DNA from: Bacteroidia bacterium
Lineage (GTDB): Bacteria; Bacteroidota; Bacteroidia; NS11-12g; UBA9320
Assembly (NCBI GenBank): GCA_020053795.1
Contig: JAGVMN010000021.1
Span: forward strand, 41,189 to 105,188
Direction of reading: 5' to 3'
Length of the DNA: 64,000 nt
The notes beneath the pieces are model-generated. The model did not search any database. It was not told where the DNA came from and worked only from the letters and a program-made list of their open reading frames with translations. Positions 56,560 through 64,000 of this stretch are shown one piece after another; within the stretch, counting starts at the first letter, position 1, and every line of letters begins with the position of its first letter. The position numbers were made by a program, and so were the translations under genes.

Positions 56560-57204
56560 CTATTGCTGTATTACTAAATTCAAAAGGAAATTCCCATTTT
56601 TACTCTTAACCGCAATATTCTTCATGAGTGCAGGAGTATTTTTTATTTTTTGAATTAATTCCTGTTTGTCTCTCAGGTCTCCTTCAATATTTTTCATTGT
56701 TAAAGATTTTAATGGAGTATCAAGTGCAAAACTGTAATAATAGTGTGTTGAAGAAAATCGACCATTCCATTTTATTATTGAATAAATGATCAGAAACCCT
56801 TCATCTTCAATTTTGTAATATTCATCATACATCCTCCAATTTTTTAGTTCGGAATAATAACGATGACAAACGCCATTTTTACAATAACCGTATATACTTC
56901 CCAGTTTAAATCTATAAACAATAATTCCACCCTTCTTTTTTACAACAAACTCCTTCAAATTTTGGACAATTATTGAATCTTCTTTTATTACTTTTAAATT
57001 ATGCAGTCCTCTTGGGAAAGAGTATAAAATCTTCTCTCCTTTATTCAAATAAATTGGCAAAGAAGGAGACTTTTCTTGAAATTCATTAACTGACACATAA
57101 ACACCAGTCTGTCTTAAAGTGTCACGGTTTGATTTTAAGGAATCGACCTGAGAAAAGACGATATAGGAAAGAAAAAGAAAAATAAGCAGTAATCCGTTTT
57201 TCAT
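56560..57204 (-). CDS. Secreted hypothetical protein, 214 residues
   Basis: No family recognised. It begins with a signal peptide (MKNGLLLIFLFLSYIVFSQ). The mature part is beta-rich with paired Tyr stretches (RFKLGSIYGYCKNGVCHRYY, STHYYYSFALDTPLKSLTMK) and a Lys-rich C-terminal region. It follows the 57223 gene by 18 bases on the same strand, so the small genes may form one unit. No sorting domain. Confidence 0.55.
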   Translation of the reverse strand: MKNGLLLIFLFLSYIVFSQVDSLKSNRDTLRQTGVYVSVNEFQEKSPSLPIYLNKGEKILYSFPRGLHNLKVIKEDSIIVQNLKEFVVKKKGGIIVYRFKLGSIYGYCKNGVCHRYYSELKNWRMYDEYYKIEDEGFLIIYSIIKWNGRFSSTHYYYSFALDTPLKSLTMKNIEGDLRDKQELIQKIKNTPALMKNIAVKSKNGNFLLNLVIQQ

Positions 57205-57222
57205 CGTTTAGTTATTTTGTGC

Positions 57223-57720
57223 TCAGTCAAAAAGTACACTGGCAACTGAACTACCAACACCACCAACGAGAGCACCCACTCCAGCTCCGACAAGAACTCC
57301 GCCTATACCGCCAACGGAACCTTCAAATCCACCACTTATTGCTCCAGCGACTGCACCTTTAGCGTCTTCTCTAACCCATTTCTTTAAGGCAAGAGGTCTT
57401 GCCGGATCATTAGGATTTGGAAACCAAGGTTGCCATGGGCTGCCGGGATTGTTTATTTGAGTATTCCAATATGCACCACTATGCTTTCCAACTGAAGACG
57501 CGATTAAAAGTAACTCCTTTTCACGATAAGGCATAGGATATGCAAATATTTCTCCTTCTATAAGTTTAAAACTTTCCTCTTGTGAATTTATTGCTATATA
57601 CGGATTAACGCTCAGCATTCTTTCCAAAAAAATAATCTGCTGTTGAGTCAAATTCGCATCTTGATAGGCTGATTTAATGTCATTCAAGTGAATAATCGAA
57701 TACGAAACAACTGACATCAT
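57223..57720 (-). CDS. Glycine-zipper hypothetical protein, probably 3' part of a frameshifted gene
   Basis: No named family. The C-terminal 45 residues are a Gly/Ala-rich membrane-inserting stretch (AKGAVAGAISGGFEGSVGG and GGVLVGAGVGALVGGVGSSV), as in glycine-zipper or bacteriocin-like proteins. The middle (ASSVGKHSGAYWNTQINN, then PGSPWQPWFPNPNDPARPLA) is Pro/Trp-rich. The frame is open upstream of its ATG (57718-57720) to about 57760 (IDNSYSNAELIQMM), and these codons read smoothly after the 5' piece at 57717-57908 if one frame change is allowed. Confidence 0.55.
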   Translation of the reverse strand: MMSVVSYSIIHLNDIKSAYQDANLTQQQIIFLERMLSVNPYIAINSQEESFKLIEGEIFAYPMPYREKELLLIASSVGKHSGAYWNTQINNPGSPWQPWFPNPNDPARPLALKKWVREDAKGAVAGAISGGFEGSVGGIGGVLVGAGVGALVGGVGSSVASVLFD

Positions 57721-57908
57721 TTGAATGAGTTCCGCGTTTGAATATGAATTATCAATCGTAATTGCCTACATGCAAATTGTGATGAAAGCCTTATAATTTC
57801 ATCAATCAGTAGCATGGTGCCAAGAACAAGGTTTGCAACAACATAGTCTATACCTTCATTATGGGCATTGCCCAATTCCTCAAATAGATTAATTACGAAT
57901 GAGTTCAT
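57717..57908 (-). CDS. Probable 5' part of the frameshifted glycine-zipper gene
   Basis: 63 residues starting MNSFVINLFEELGNAHNEGI and ending in a frame that runs past the likely frameshift (RQLRLIIHIQTRNSFK). Joining it with the other frame near 57760-57770 yields a helical N-terminus followed by AITIDNSYSNAELIQMMSVV, a more natural protein of about 228 residues. It overlaps the downstream ATG by four bases (ATGA), so a coupled two-gene arrangement is the alternative reading. Confidence 0.5.
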   Translation of the reverse strand: MNSFVINLFEELGNAHNEGIDYVVANLVLGTMLLIDEIIRLSSQFACRQLRLIIHIQTRNSFK

Positions 57909-58044
57909 AATTGCAAATATTTAAGATTTGAAAATACTCGAATTTAATCTCCGACTTTCACTTCAAAGATATGTTAACGCTGTTCATATAACCAATAACT
58001 TTCCGACAAGTTATACGCCAAATTAGTTTACATTCTCCAATCAA

Positions 58045-58072
58045 CAAAAAAGCCGCTCTTTCAAGCGGCTTT
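58045..58072 (-). terminator. Terminator after rplT
   Basis: On the minus strand AGCCGCT (58064-58070) and AGCGGCT (58051-58057) pair as a 7-bp stem with a 6-base loop, extended by two A-T pairs, followed by a run of T (A-run 58045-58050). It lies 27 bases after the rplT stop and ends the thrS-infC-rpmI-rplT unit. Confidence 0.85.
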
Positions 58073-58099
58073 TCAAAATTCGTTAAGTATTGAAGTTGT

Positions 58100-58444
58100 C
58101 TAACTCACTGCCTTCACCACTTCTGCAAAAGCAGCGGGGTGGTTCATGGCAAGGTCGGCCAATACTTTTCGGTTCAGGTCTATACCCTTGTCATGCACCT
58201 TACCCATAAATTGTGAGTAAGACATTCCGTGGATACGGGCTCCGGCGTTGATACGCTGTATCCACAAACCTCTGAAATTTCTTTTCTTGGTTTTGCGGTC
58301 GCGGTAGGCGTACACCAACCCTTTTTCTACTGCATTTTTGGCTACGGTAAAAACGTTTTTTCTACGTCCCCAATAACCCCTTGCCATTTTCAGGACTTTT
58401 TTTCTTCTAGCTCTGGCAGCTACTGCATTTTTTGCTCTTGGCAT
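58100..58444 (-). CDS. rplT: 50S ribosomal protein L20
   Basis: 23S rRNA-binding assembly protein, also the repressor of rpmI-rplT translation in E. coli. [20 protein letters not shown] and [20 protein letters not shown] are diagnostic. 114 residues. It is preceded by a GC-flanked possible hairpin that might be its regulatory site. Confidence 0.98.
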   Translation of the reverse strand: MPRAKNAVAARARRKKVLKMARGYWGRRKNVFTVAKNAVEKGLVYAYRDRKTKKRNFRGLWIQRINAGARIHGMSYSQFMGKVHDKGIDLNRKVLADLAMNHPAAFAEVVKAVS

Positions 58445-58462
58445 TGTTTTGTATATTGTGGC

Positions 58463-58498
58463 GGGGCGTTATCATATTTCAATAATCTTATTTGCCCC
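58463..58498 (-). promoter_or_regulatory. Possible hairpin in the rpmI-rplT gap
   Basis: GGGGC (minus strand, from 58494-58498) can pair with GCCCC (58463-58467) around an AT-rich loop of 26 bases that itself contains TTAT/ATAA. It lies 18 bases upstream of the rplT ATG, where L20 binds its own mRNA in several bacteria. Only five base pairs, so weak. Confidence 0.25.
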
Positions 58499-58510
58499 AA
58501 CCAGGTGAAA

Positions 58511-58705
58511 CTATATTTTCAATAAAAACTTAACGTTGTTCTCGTCTTGTGGCGATACATAAGCGGTATGGCCCATCGCGAGTTTTCTTTTCTTACTTTT
58601 TTTGGTAAGAATGTGATTCTTGAAGGCGTGCTTCATTTTTATCTTACCGGTTGCGGTCAGACTGAATCTCTTCTTAGCTCCTGAATTTGTTTTTTGCTTT
58701 GGCAT
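58511..58705 (-). CDS. rpmI: 50S ribosomal protein L35
   Basis: 64-residue basic large-subunit protein: [20 protein letters not shown], and [20 protein letters not shown]. Standard position between infC and rplT. Confidence 0.97.
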   Translation of the reverse strand: MPKQKTNSGAKKRFSLTATGKIKMKHAFKNHILTKKSKKRKLAMGHTAYVSPQDENNVKFLLKI

Positions 58706-58722
58706 TGTTTCTTGTATTAAAT

Positions 58723-59271
58723 CTATTTGCCTTTTGGGGCAAGCATCATAATCATTTTTTTTCCTTCCAACTTGGGCAACTGCTCCACCTTGGCCACATC
58801 TTTCAACTGCTCTGCAAATTGCAGCAACAACAATTCTCCACGCTCGGAGTATATGATGGAACGTCCGCGAAAGAAAACGAAGGCTTTTACTTTGTTGCCA
58901 TCCTGCAGAAACTTCTCTGCGTGTTTTCTTTTGAACTCCACATCATGCTCGTCCGTATTCGGGCCAAACCTGATCTCTTTCACTACGGCCTTTACCTGGT
59001 TGGCCTTTATCTCCTTTTGTTTCTTCTTCTGTTCATAAAGAAACTTTTTGTATTCTAATATCTTGCAGACCGGTGGCGAAGCTTTTGGCGAAATCTCTAC
59101 CAAATCCAACTCCTGGTCTTGAGCCATTCGCAGTGCATCCGACAAACTGTAAATACCGGGTTCTATATCATCACCGACAAGTCTAATGGGGTCAGCATCA
59201 ATATATCGGTTAATCTTGTGGGGGTTTTCGTTCCTCCTTCTGAATCCGGGTTTGTAATTGTCGTTTCTCAA
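58723..59271 (-). CDS. infC: Translation initiation factor IF-3 with non-AUG start
   Basis: Discriminates against non-AUG starts and prevents premature subunit joining. The N-domain has [20 protein letters not shown]; the linker and C-domain follow ([40 protein letters not shown]). There is no ATG ahead of the domain; the first usable codon is TTG at 59271, with ATA just before it, five bases after the thrS stop. This parallels the AUU start of E. coli infC, which IF-3 itself represses. 182 residues. Confidence 0.95.
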   Translation of the reverse strand: MRNDNYKPGFRRRNENPHKINRYIDADPIRLVGDDIEPGIYSLSDALRMAQDQELDLVEISPKASPPVCKILEYKKFLYEQKKKQKEIKANQVKAVVKEIRFGPNTDEHDVEFKRKHAEKFLQDGNKVKAFVFFRGRSIIYSERGELLLLQFAEQLKDVAKVEQLPKLEGKKMIMMLAPKGK

Positions 59272-59276
59272 ATATT

Positions 59277-61211
59277 CTATTCTGCTAAAGCCTTATTAAA
59301 ATAATCTGTAAATGCTTCTAAACTCAAAGTTCCCAAATCACCAGCCCCGTGTTTTCTCACGGAGATGCTTTGTTCGGCAGCCTCTTTCTCCCCTACTATC
59401 AACATAAAAGGAACTTTTGAAACCTCGGCATCGCGTATTTTTTTGCCTACTTTTTCGCTCCTTTCGTCAACAAGGCCGCGAATATCGTTATTATTCAGAA
59501 AACTTAAAACATTTTGAGCGTATTCGTGATACTTTTCACTGACAGGCAAAATAATAAACTGCTCCGGACTAAGCCACAAAGGGAAATTCCCGGAGCAATG
59601 TTCTATCAAAATAGCAATGAACCGCTCCATAGAACCGAAAGGTGCCCGGTGAATCATCACCGGCCTGTGTTTCAAATTATCCTTTCCGATATATTCCAGT
59701 TCGAAACGCTCGGGAAGATTGTAATCCACCTGAATAGTACCCAATTGCCATGACCTGCCGATGGCGTCCTTCACCATAAAATCCAGTTTGGGGCCATAGA
59801 AAGCAGCTTCTCCCAAAACGGTTTCCGTTTTCATATCGCGTTCGGCAGTGGCTTCAATGATAGCACTTTCGGCTTTCGCCCAGTTTTCGTCTGAGCCAAT
59901 ATATTTTGATTTGTTTTCAGGATCGCGAAGCGAAATCTGAGCCGTATAATTCTCGAAACCCAAACGCTTGAAAACATGAATCACTAAATCAATCACTTTG
60001 ATGAACTCCTCTTTAATTTGTTCTGCCGTGCAAAACAAATGGGCATCGTCCTGTGTGAATCCGCGGACTCTCGTCAACCCATTCAATTCGCCCGATTGTT
60101 CATAGCGATACACAGTTCCGAACTCGGCCAGACGCAGAGGCAAGTCTTTATATGAGCGGGGTTTGGACTTATAAATTTCGCAGTGATGCGGGCAATTCAT
60201 CGGCTTCAAAAAATACTCTTCTCCTTCATTTGGAGTTTTGATTGCCTGAAAGGAATCGGCTCCGTATTTGTCGTAGTGGCCACTTGTTTTATATAGCTCA
60301 ATGCGGCCAATGTGCGGAGTGATCACCTGTTGGTAACCCCTTTCGGTTTGCAAGGTTCGCATGAATTTTTCAAGCCTTTCGCGAACCATCGTTCCCTTAG
60401 GAAGCCAGATCGGGAGGCCGCCTCCCACTTTTTCCGAGAACATGAATAATTCCAGTTCCTTTCCCAGTTTGCGGTGATCTCTTTTTTTGGCTTCTTCCAA
60501 AAACTCGAGGTACTCGGTCAGTTCTTTTTGCTTCGGAAAAGTGATGCCATAGATGCGGGTAAGCTGTTTGTTCTTTTCGTTTCCCCGCCAATAGGCCCCG
60601 GCCACTGTCAGCAACTTGATGGCTTTTATTTTGCCGGTATCGGGGATATGCGGCCCGCGACATAAGTCAACAAAATTCCCCTGTTGATAAAAAGTGATTT
60701 CTCCATCGTTGAGACCTACTATCAATTCCAGTTTGTAAGGGTCTTGCTTCTCGGTGAAATATTTGATCGCATCGGCTTTTGAAACTTCGCTTCTCTCGTA
60801 AGCATTATTCTGAGCCGCCAGTTCTTTCATCTTGTTTTCAAGAATGTCAAAATCTTCAGACGAAATCCGTTGATCAACAAAATCAACATCATAGTAAAAA
60901 CCATTATCTATAGGCGGACCAATCCCGAATTTGGTTCCAGGATACAATGATTCTATGGCTTCCGCCATCAAGTGGGCCGATGAATGCCAAAAGGTGGCTT
61001 TCCCTTCGGCATCGTTCCAGGTAAACAGTTGCAGGGTACACATTGTTGGAAGTACACGGCCTGCATCCCATATTTCCCCGTTAACTTTTGCAACCAATAC
61101 ATTTCTGGCCAATCCTTCGCTTATGCTCAGAGCCACGTCCATCGAACTGCTCCCTACAGCGTATTCTCTCACGGACCCGTCAGGCAAGGTCACTTTTATC
61201 TTCTCACTCAT
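59277..61211 (-). CDS. thrS: Threonyl-tRNA synthetase
   Basis: Class II synthetase charging tRNA-Thr. The N-terminal TGS domain is at 1-60 ([20 protein letters not shown]); the editing domain carries [17 protein letters not shown] (HxxxH); the catalytic core has the zinc Cys in [15 protein letters not shown] and motif 2 ([20 protein letters not shown]); the C-terminal anticodon domain ends [11 protein letters not shown]. 644 residues. It overlaps the TPR gene upstream by four bases (ATGA), and infC follows by five bases. No T-box was seen, as expected outside Firmicutes. Confidence 0.97.
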   Translation of the reverse strand: MSEKIKVTLPDGSVREYAVGSSSMDVALSISEGLARNVLVAKVNGEIWDAGRVLPTMCTLQLFTWNDAEGKATFWHSSAHLMAEAIESLYPGTKFGIGPPIDNGFYYDVDFVDQRISSEDFDILENKMKELAAQNNAYERSEVSKADAIKYFTEKQDPYKLELIVGLNDGEITFYQQGNFVDLCRGPHIPDTGKIKAIKLLTVAGAYWRGNEKNKQLTRIYGITFPKQKELTEYLEFLEEAKKRDHRKLGKELELFMFSEKVGGGLPIWLPKGTMVRERLEKFMRTLQTERGYQQVITPHIGRIELYKTSGHYDKYGADSFQAIKTPNEGEEYFLKPMNCPHHCEIYKSKPRSYKDLPLRLAEFGTVYRYEQSGELNGLTRVRGFTQDDAHLFCTAEQIKEEFIKVIDLVIHVFKRLGFENYTAQISLRDPENKSKYIGSDENWAKAESAIIEATAERDMKTETVLGEAAFYGPKLDFMVKDAIGRSWQLGTIQVDYNLPERFELEYIGKDNLKHRPVMIHRAPFGSMERFIAILIEHCSGNFPLWLSPEQFIILPVSEKYHEYAQNVLSFLNNNDIRGLVDERSEKVGKKIRDAEVSKVPFMLIVGEKEAAEQSISVRKHGAGDLGTLSLEAFTDYFNKALAE

Positions 61212-62530
61212 GTTTTATTTCTTTTGACGATTCTGTCCAAACCTTCTTTTGCCAATTGAAAATTGGGGTCAATTTGCAGGCATTTTTCGTAATATTTCTT
61301 TGATTTCCCGTATTCGCCTTTCAATTCATAAATCTGAGCAATTCGGTTCCATGCATTCGAAAATTCAGGGGCAAATTTAACAGCAATCTGAAATTGTTCA
61401 AGTGCCATATCGTATTTCCCCAATTCGGCGTTGATGTTTCCAATGTTATAATAGGCCATTTTATGGGTGGGGTTGATATCGGCAGTTTTCCGGTAATCAT
61501 GAACGGCCAGTTTTGTTTTCCCCATTTTTTGATACATCAGCCCTCTGCCGTAGTATGCTTCATCACTGAATTCATCTATTCTCAAAGCATTGGTGAAATA
61601 GGCTACGGCATTCGTATCATTTTTTTCACTGAGTAAAATACCCATTTGGATATAACTATTGTAGAAATCCGGATCTACAGTGATGCAATTTAAATATTCC
61701 TTTAGAGCTTTTACCGTGTCATTCATCTCTTTATAAACGGTACCCAGCAGAAAAAAGGCATCAGCCCTCGAATTGTTGAGCCTGACCAAATCCCTGAGAT
61801 TTCTTTCTGCCTCCGGGTATTTTTTCACGAACAAATTGAATTGTCCGATCTTGTAAAGTGCTTCTTCATTTCTCGGGAATTTCTTCAAAGCCAGCTTATA
61901 GGCTTCCAATGCTCCCTTTGTCTTATTGGCCGCAAATAATATATCTCCCTTTTGAAGATAATAAGCCACATTAGATGGTTGGATGGTTATTGCCTCGTCT
62001 ATGTCATTCAGGGCCAAATCGTACTGATGATCTTTGGTTAAGGCCAAAGCTCGTTCGAGGTAATATTCGTCATTATCAGGATATTCATTGATTTTTTTGC
62101 TCCATTCGCGGACAATCAAACTCATGGTTGTGTCTGTCGAAAGGTCCTGATGCTTTTTGCTTCCGGTTCCGCAACCTACGCTGCCGATAAGGCTTGCGAT
62201 AAAAACGAATATGGCTGCCGCTCTAAACCTATTGTATCCAAGAGGATTTCCGATTACCAGCCGATTAGATTGTACTGATGCGGTTTTGCAGGGATTTCGG
62301 TGAGGTGACGGTTTGTTTTGACCTCTATTGTTCTTTTCATTTTTTCCTTGATGAAAAAACGAAACAAAAAAATCAAGAACGAAATCCAACCCTGTTTTTT
62401 TCTTGCCGCACAAGACCAGCCGCCTCTCAGCCAAAAAAAACACGGTTCGCTCATTTCGTTCAAGCCCTCCGCATCGCTTATCACTGATTGAGTCGAAGAA
62501 ATTAATTAGGATAGTATTGCCTCTAAACAT
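61208..62530 (-). CDS. TPR-repeat lipoprotein, start uncertain
   Basis: Residues about 140-435 are about eight 34-residue TPR repeats ([40 protein letters not shown]), a scaffold fold for protein contacts. Before them, at about 105-125, a hydrophobic segment ends in a lipobox ([15 protein letters not shown]), so the true protein is probably a lipoprotein beginning close to it. No ATG, GTG or TTG precedes this segment closely in frame; the ATG at 62530 gives about 100 extra residues of poor quality ([15 protein letters not shown]). Either a non-standard start or a 5' lesion is present. Role unknown; it overlaps thrS by four bases. Confidence 0.6.
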   Translation of the reverse strand: MFRGNTILINFFDSISDKRCGGLERNERTVFFLAERRLVLCGKKKTGLDFVLDFFVSFFHQGKNEKNNRGQNKPSPHRNPCKTASVQSNRLVIGNPLGYNRFRAAAIFVFIASLIGSVGCGTGSKKHQDLSTDTTMSLIVREWSKKINEYPDNDEYYLERALALTKDHQYDLALNDIDEAITIQPSNVAYYLQKGDILFAANKTKGALEAYKLALKKFPRNEEALYKIGQFNLFVKKYPEAERNLRDLVRLNNSRADAFFLLGTVYKEMNDTVKALKEYLNCITVDPDFYNSYIQMGILLSEKNDTNAVAYFTNALRIDEFSDEAYYGRGLMYQKMGKTKLAVHDYRKTADINPTHKMAYYNIGNINAELGKYDMALEQFQIAVKFAPEFSNAWNRIAQIYELKGEYGKSKKYYEKCLQIDPNFQLAKEGLDRIVKRNKT

Positions 62531-62685
62531 ATTTTCAAAAGGGGCTCAAATTTCGTTCATTGAGGCGAAGAATGGAAATGTGATTTTAGCAGATGCGAAA
62601 AAACTTTGAGAGTGCTGATGAAAAAGGCAGATTATGAATCAATATCGTTTAGCTAACAGTTCCGCAGGAACGGGCAATATTGTAA

Positions 62686-62705
62686 CAACGGACTTCAGTC
62701 CGTTG
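62686..62705. repeat. Extragenic palindrome (stem 8, loop 4)
   Basis: CAACGGAC / GTCCGTTG with loop TTCA; perfect inverted repeat, containing ACTTCAGT, the reverse complement of the ACTGAAGT core at 62805-62820. It looks like a REP-type element; no T-run follows, so it is not a typical terminator. Confidence 0.6.
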
Positions 62706-62804
62706 ACAAAAGTGATGGAAAAGTTGAGTTTCTTAGAAACGACACATATAATGCACACGGATTTTGACCGATCTTAAGGATACTATTGTGTTTGCTTTTA
62801 TTGA

Positions 62805-62820
62805 CCGGACTGAAGTCCGG
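62805..62820. repeat. Extragenic palindrome (stem 7, loop 2)
   Basis: CCGGACT / AGTCCGG with a GA loop; perfect inverted repeat. Together with 62686-62705 it forms a pair 100 bases apart that reads as inverted copies of a common element. Confidence 0.6.
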
Positions 62821-62944
62821 CCTTTCAATATCAGGCGAGCCTGCCTATCGGCAGACAGGCCTAAGGCTCTAAAAGTTGGCAAAAAATCCTTAACTCAACG
62901 ACAATGAATAATGAATAGTCATCATTATTTGTTGATCATCTATC

Positions 62945-63652
62945 TCAGGGACTAAACTCAAGATATACAATGCCTGTAATAATGGCAATTCCAAAACTCA
63001 GCATGGTGCCGATGAGCAAATGCTCGGTCAGTTTCCTTTCACGCAATTCTTTCAGATATCCAAAATGAAAAAAAGATTTGGCGGCAATCAGAAAACCAAT
63101 CACCTCCCAATGATTGGTTATGACAAAGGTGAAAACAAAAAATCTCTCCATAATCCCGATGAACTGGCCTGCATTTTTAAAGGAGTCTGTGTCAACGGTA
63201 TCTTTTTTGGGCGACCATTTAGAAATAAAAACCTGAATTGTGATAGAGGCCGGATAGGTGAGCAATACAAGTGCGGTGATTAACAACAATATTTGTTCGT
63301 TCATCAGGAAATCGAAAAACCCATTTTCTTCCATGTATAGCATCCAAACGATATACAAGGCTGTAAAATGCAACACCTGATCCAGGAAAAAATACACAGG
63401 TTTGTTCTTTTCGGTTTGGGTGAGAAGTTTCGTGCCGTCAATCACAAAATGAATAGCGGTGATCAATCCTATCCAAGGCAGAAATTCCCAATCCCAAACA
63501 ATAATAACCATTAGTACTCCATGAATCAGACAATGGGCATACAATTGCCAGGCTCTCAGCTTTATCTTTTCTTTTTGAATCACCCATTTGTAGGGTTGTA
63601 ACAAGAAGTCTCCAATCAGGTGGGCAAGGATTAATTTTATCAACAGGATCAT
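62945..63652 (-). CDS. DUF3307 family membrane protein
   Basis: Integral membrane protein of unknown function. The N-terminal 120 residues are the DUF3307 segment (LAHLIGDFLLQPYKWVIQKE, AHCLIHGVLMVIIVWDWEFL, TAIHFVIDGTKLLTQTEKNK), with His/Asp residues in membrane helices that may bind a ligand or metal. About six hydrophobic segments in 235 residues. Related proteins often sit beside a SatD-like regulator; none is in view. It starts at ATG 63650-63652. Confidence 0.8.
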   Translation of the reverse strand: MILLIKLILAHLIGDFLLQPYKWVIQKEKIKLRAWQLYAHCLIHGVLMVIIVWDWEFLPWIGLITAIHFVIDGTKLLTQTEKNKPVYFFLDQVLHFTALYIVWMLYMEENGFFDFLMNEQILLLITALVLLTYPASITIQVFISKWSPKKDTVDTDSFKNAGQFIGIMERFFVFTFVITNHWEVIGFLIAAKSFFHFGYLKELRERKLTEHLLIGTMLSFGIAIITGIVYLEFSP

Positions 63653-63807
63653 AGGCTAATAATGTTGTTGTTTAATACGAGTTTTCAATATTGTTTTTAT
63701 GGTCATTCACAAGTTTTCAATTTTTTATCATTAAATTCCTGCATAATGAAGCTTTTCAAAATTAGTTATTTTGAATTAGATTTACAATTGTTGAAAGCTT
63801 TTGACGG

Positions 63808-64000
63808 TTCACTGAAGTGCATCCTTCCAATATGGTCCGAACCTACGGTTCTCAGACGACTTTGACAGGTTGTAATTGGATGCACTAAAGTACATCCTTA
63901 TAATATGGTCCGAACCTACGGTTCTCAGACGACTTTGACAGGTTGTAATGGATGCACTAAAGTACATCCTTACAATATGGTCCGAACCTACGGTTCTCAG
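63808..64000. repeat. 72-73 bp tandem repeat, cut by the window edge
   Basis: The word TATGGTCCGAACCTACGGTT starts at 63831, 63904 and 63976 (spacing 73 and 72). Each unit holds GAACC-TAC-GGTTC (a 5-bp hairpin) and, between units, GGATGCACTAAAGTACATCC (63878-63897, 63950-63969), an imperfect palindrome; the first, at 63810-63819, reads CACTGAAGTG. Units are almost identical, so the array is recent. No gene is visible in the 348 bases after 63652. Confidence 0.85.

Larger units (their letters stand above)
62531..62944. other. Gene-free interval with hairpin repeats
   Basis: 414 bases between the TPR gene and the DUF3307 gene. No supportable gene was found on either strand. It holds the two palindromes at 62686-62705 and 62805-62820, an imperfect inverted repeat around 62838-62862 (GCCTG ... 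CAGGC), and AT-rich stretches. Confidence 0.6.

Noticed and set aside
56362..56577. Plus-strand open frame of 71 codons before porZ
   Set aside because: It has no recognisable domain, uses unusual codons for this genome, overlaps the end of the 56560 gene and the porZ promoter side, and has no promoter.
62254..62484. Alternative frames of the TPR gene 5' region as a separate gene
   Set aside because: Codon content and amino-acid composition are not protein-like, and the fragments are short and mutually overlapping.
63808..64000. CRISPR-like array at the right edge
   Set aside because: The segments between the hairpins are the same in every unit, so there are no distinct spacers, and there are no cas genes.

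Overview
The window is a Bacteroidota chromosome segment, probably from the Chitinophagales/Sphingobacteriales/Saprospirales side of the phylum; I cannot place it more closely. The evidence is: proteins with type IX secretion (T9SS) sorting domains, a PorZ-like T9SS protein, bacillithiol deacetylase BshB1, a fused SecDF, a zinc-free L36, promoters of the Bacteroidota form TTTG-N19-22-TAnnTTTG, and start sites with no obvious Shine-Dalgarno sequence. No tRNA, rRNA, CRISPR, transposase or phage gene was found.

Layout. 1-4090 (+): the end of a POT peptide transporter, then a Wza-like/Wzc-like polysaccharide export pair. 4128-7416 (-): an ABC-F ATPase and RibBA. 7581-14124 (-): a TetR-TolC-adaptor-RND efflux operon with a near-perfect palindrome upstream of tetR that is a candidate operator. 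14234-18609 (+): a uridine-kinase-like protein, a KtrA/TrkA-like protein, and SecDF with a textbook promoter. 18810-24773: an accessory zone holding an FkbM-like methyltransferase, a wrecked DinB gene, an M42 peptidase, an ArsC/Spx-like protein, a frameshifted secreted protein with a remnant of a second copy of its tail, and two small unknown proteins. 24857-25984 (-): HppD. 26111-43039 (-): one continuous str-S10-spc-alpha ribosomal superoperon from rpsL to rplQ with fusA, secY, infA and rpoA, closed by a clear terminator. 43221-51679 (-): two large T9SS cargo genes, the first (a subtilisin-like protease) broken by one in-frame TGA. 51839-56320 (-): bshB1, a DUF4294 protein, recO and porZ. 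56560-57908 (-): small unknown genes, one apparently frameshifted. 58100-62530 (-): TPR lipoprotein-thrS-infC-rpmI-rplT. 62531-64000: repeat-rich DNA around a DUF3307 membrane protein, ending in a 72-73 bp tandem repeat cut by the window edge.

How it fits together. Most of the window is housekeeping: translation, Sec export, riboflavin, bacillithiol, tyrosine degradation and DNA repair. Three surface functions stand out: capsule or exopolysaccharide export, T9SS cargo with one T9SS machinery part, and regulated efflux. The most unusual signals are genes broken by one or a few lesions (subtilase, 22186 protein, DinB, 57223/57717 pair), the tetR palindrome, the non-AUG start of infC, and hairpin repeats sharing an ACTGAAGT or ACTAAAGT core near the right edge. 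I did not find a convincing new multi-gene system.
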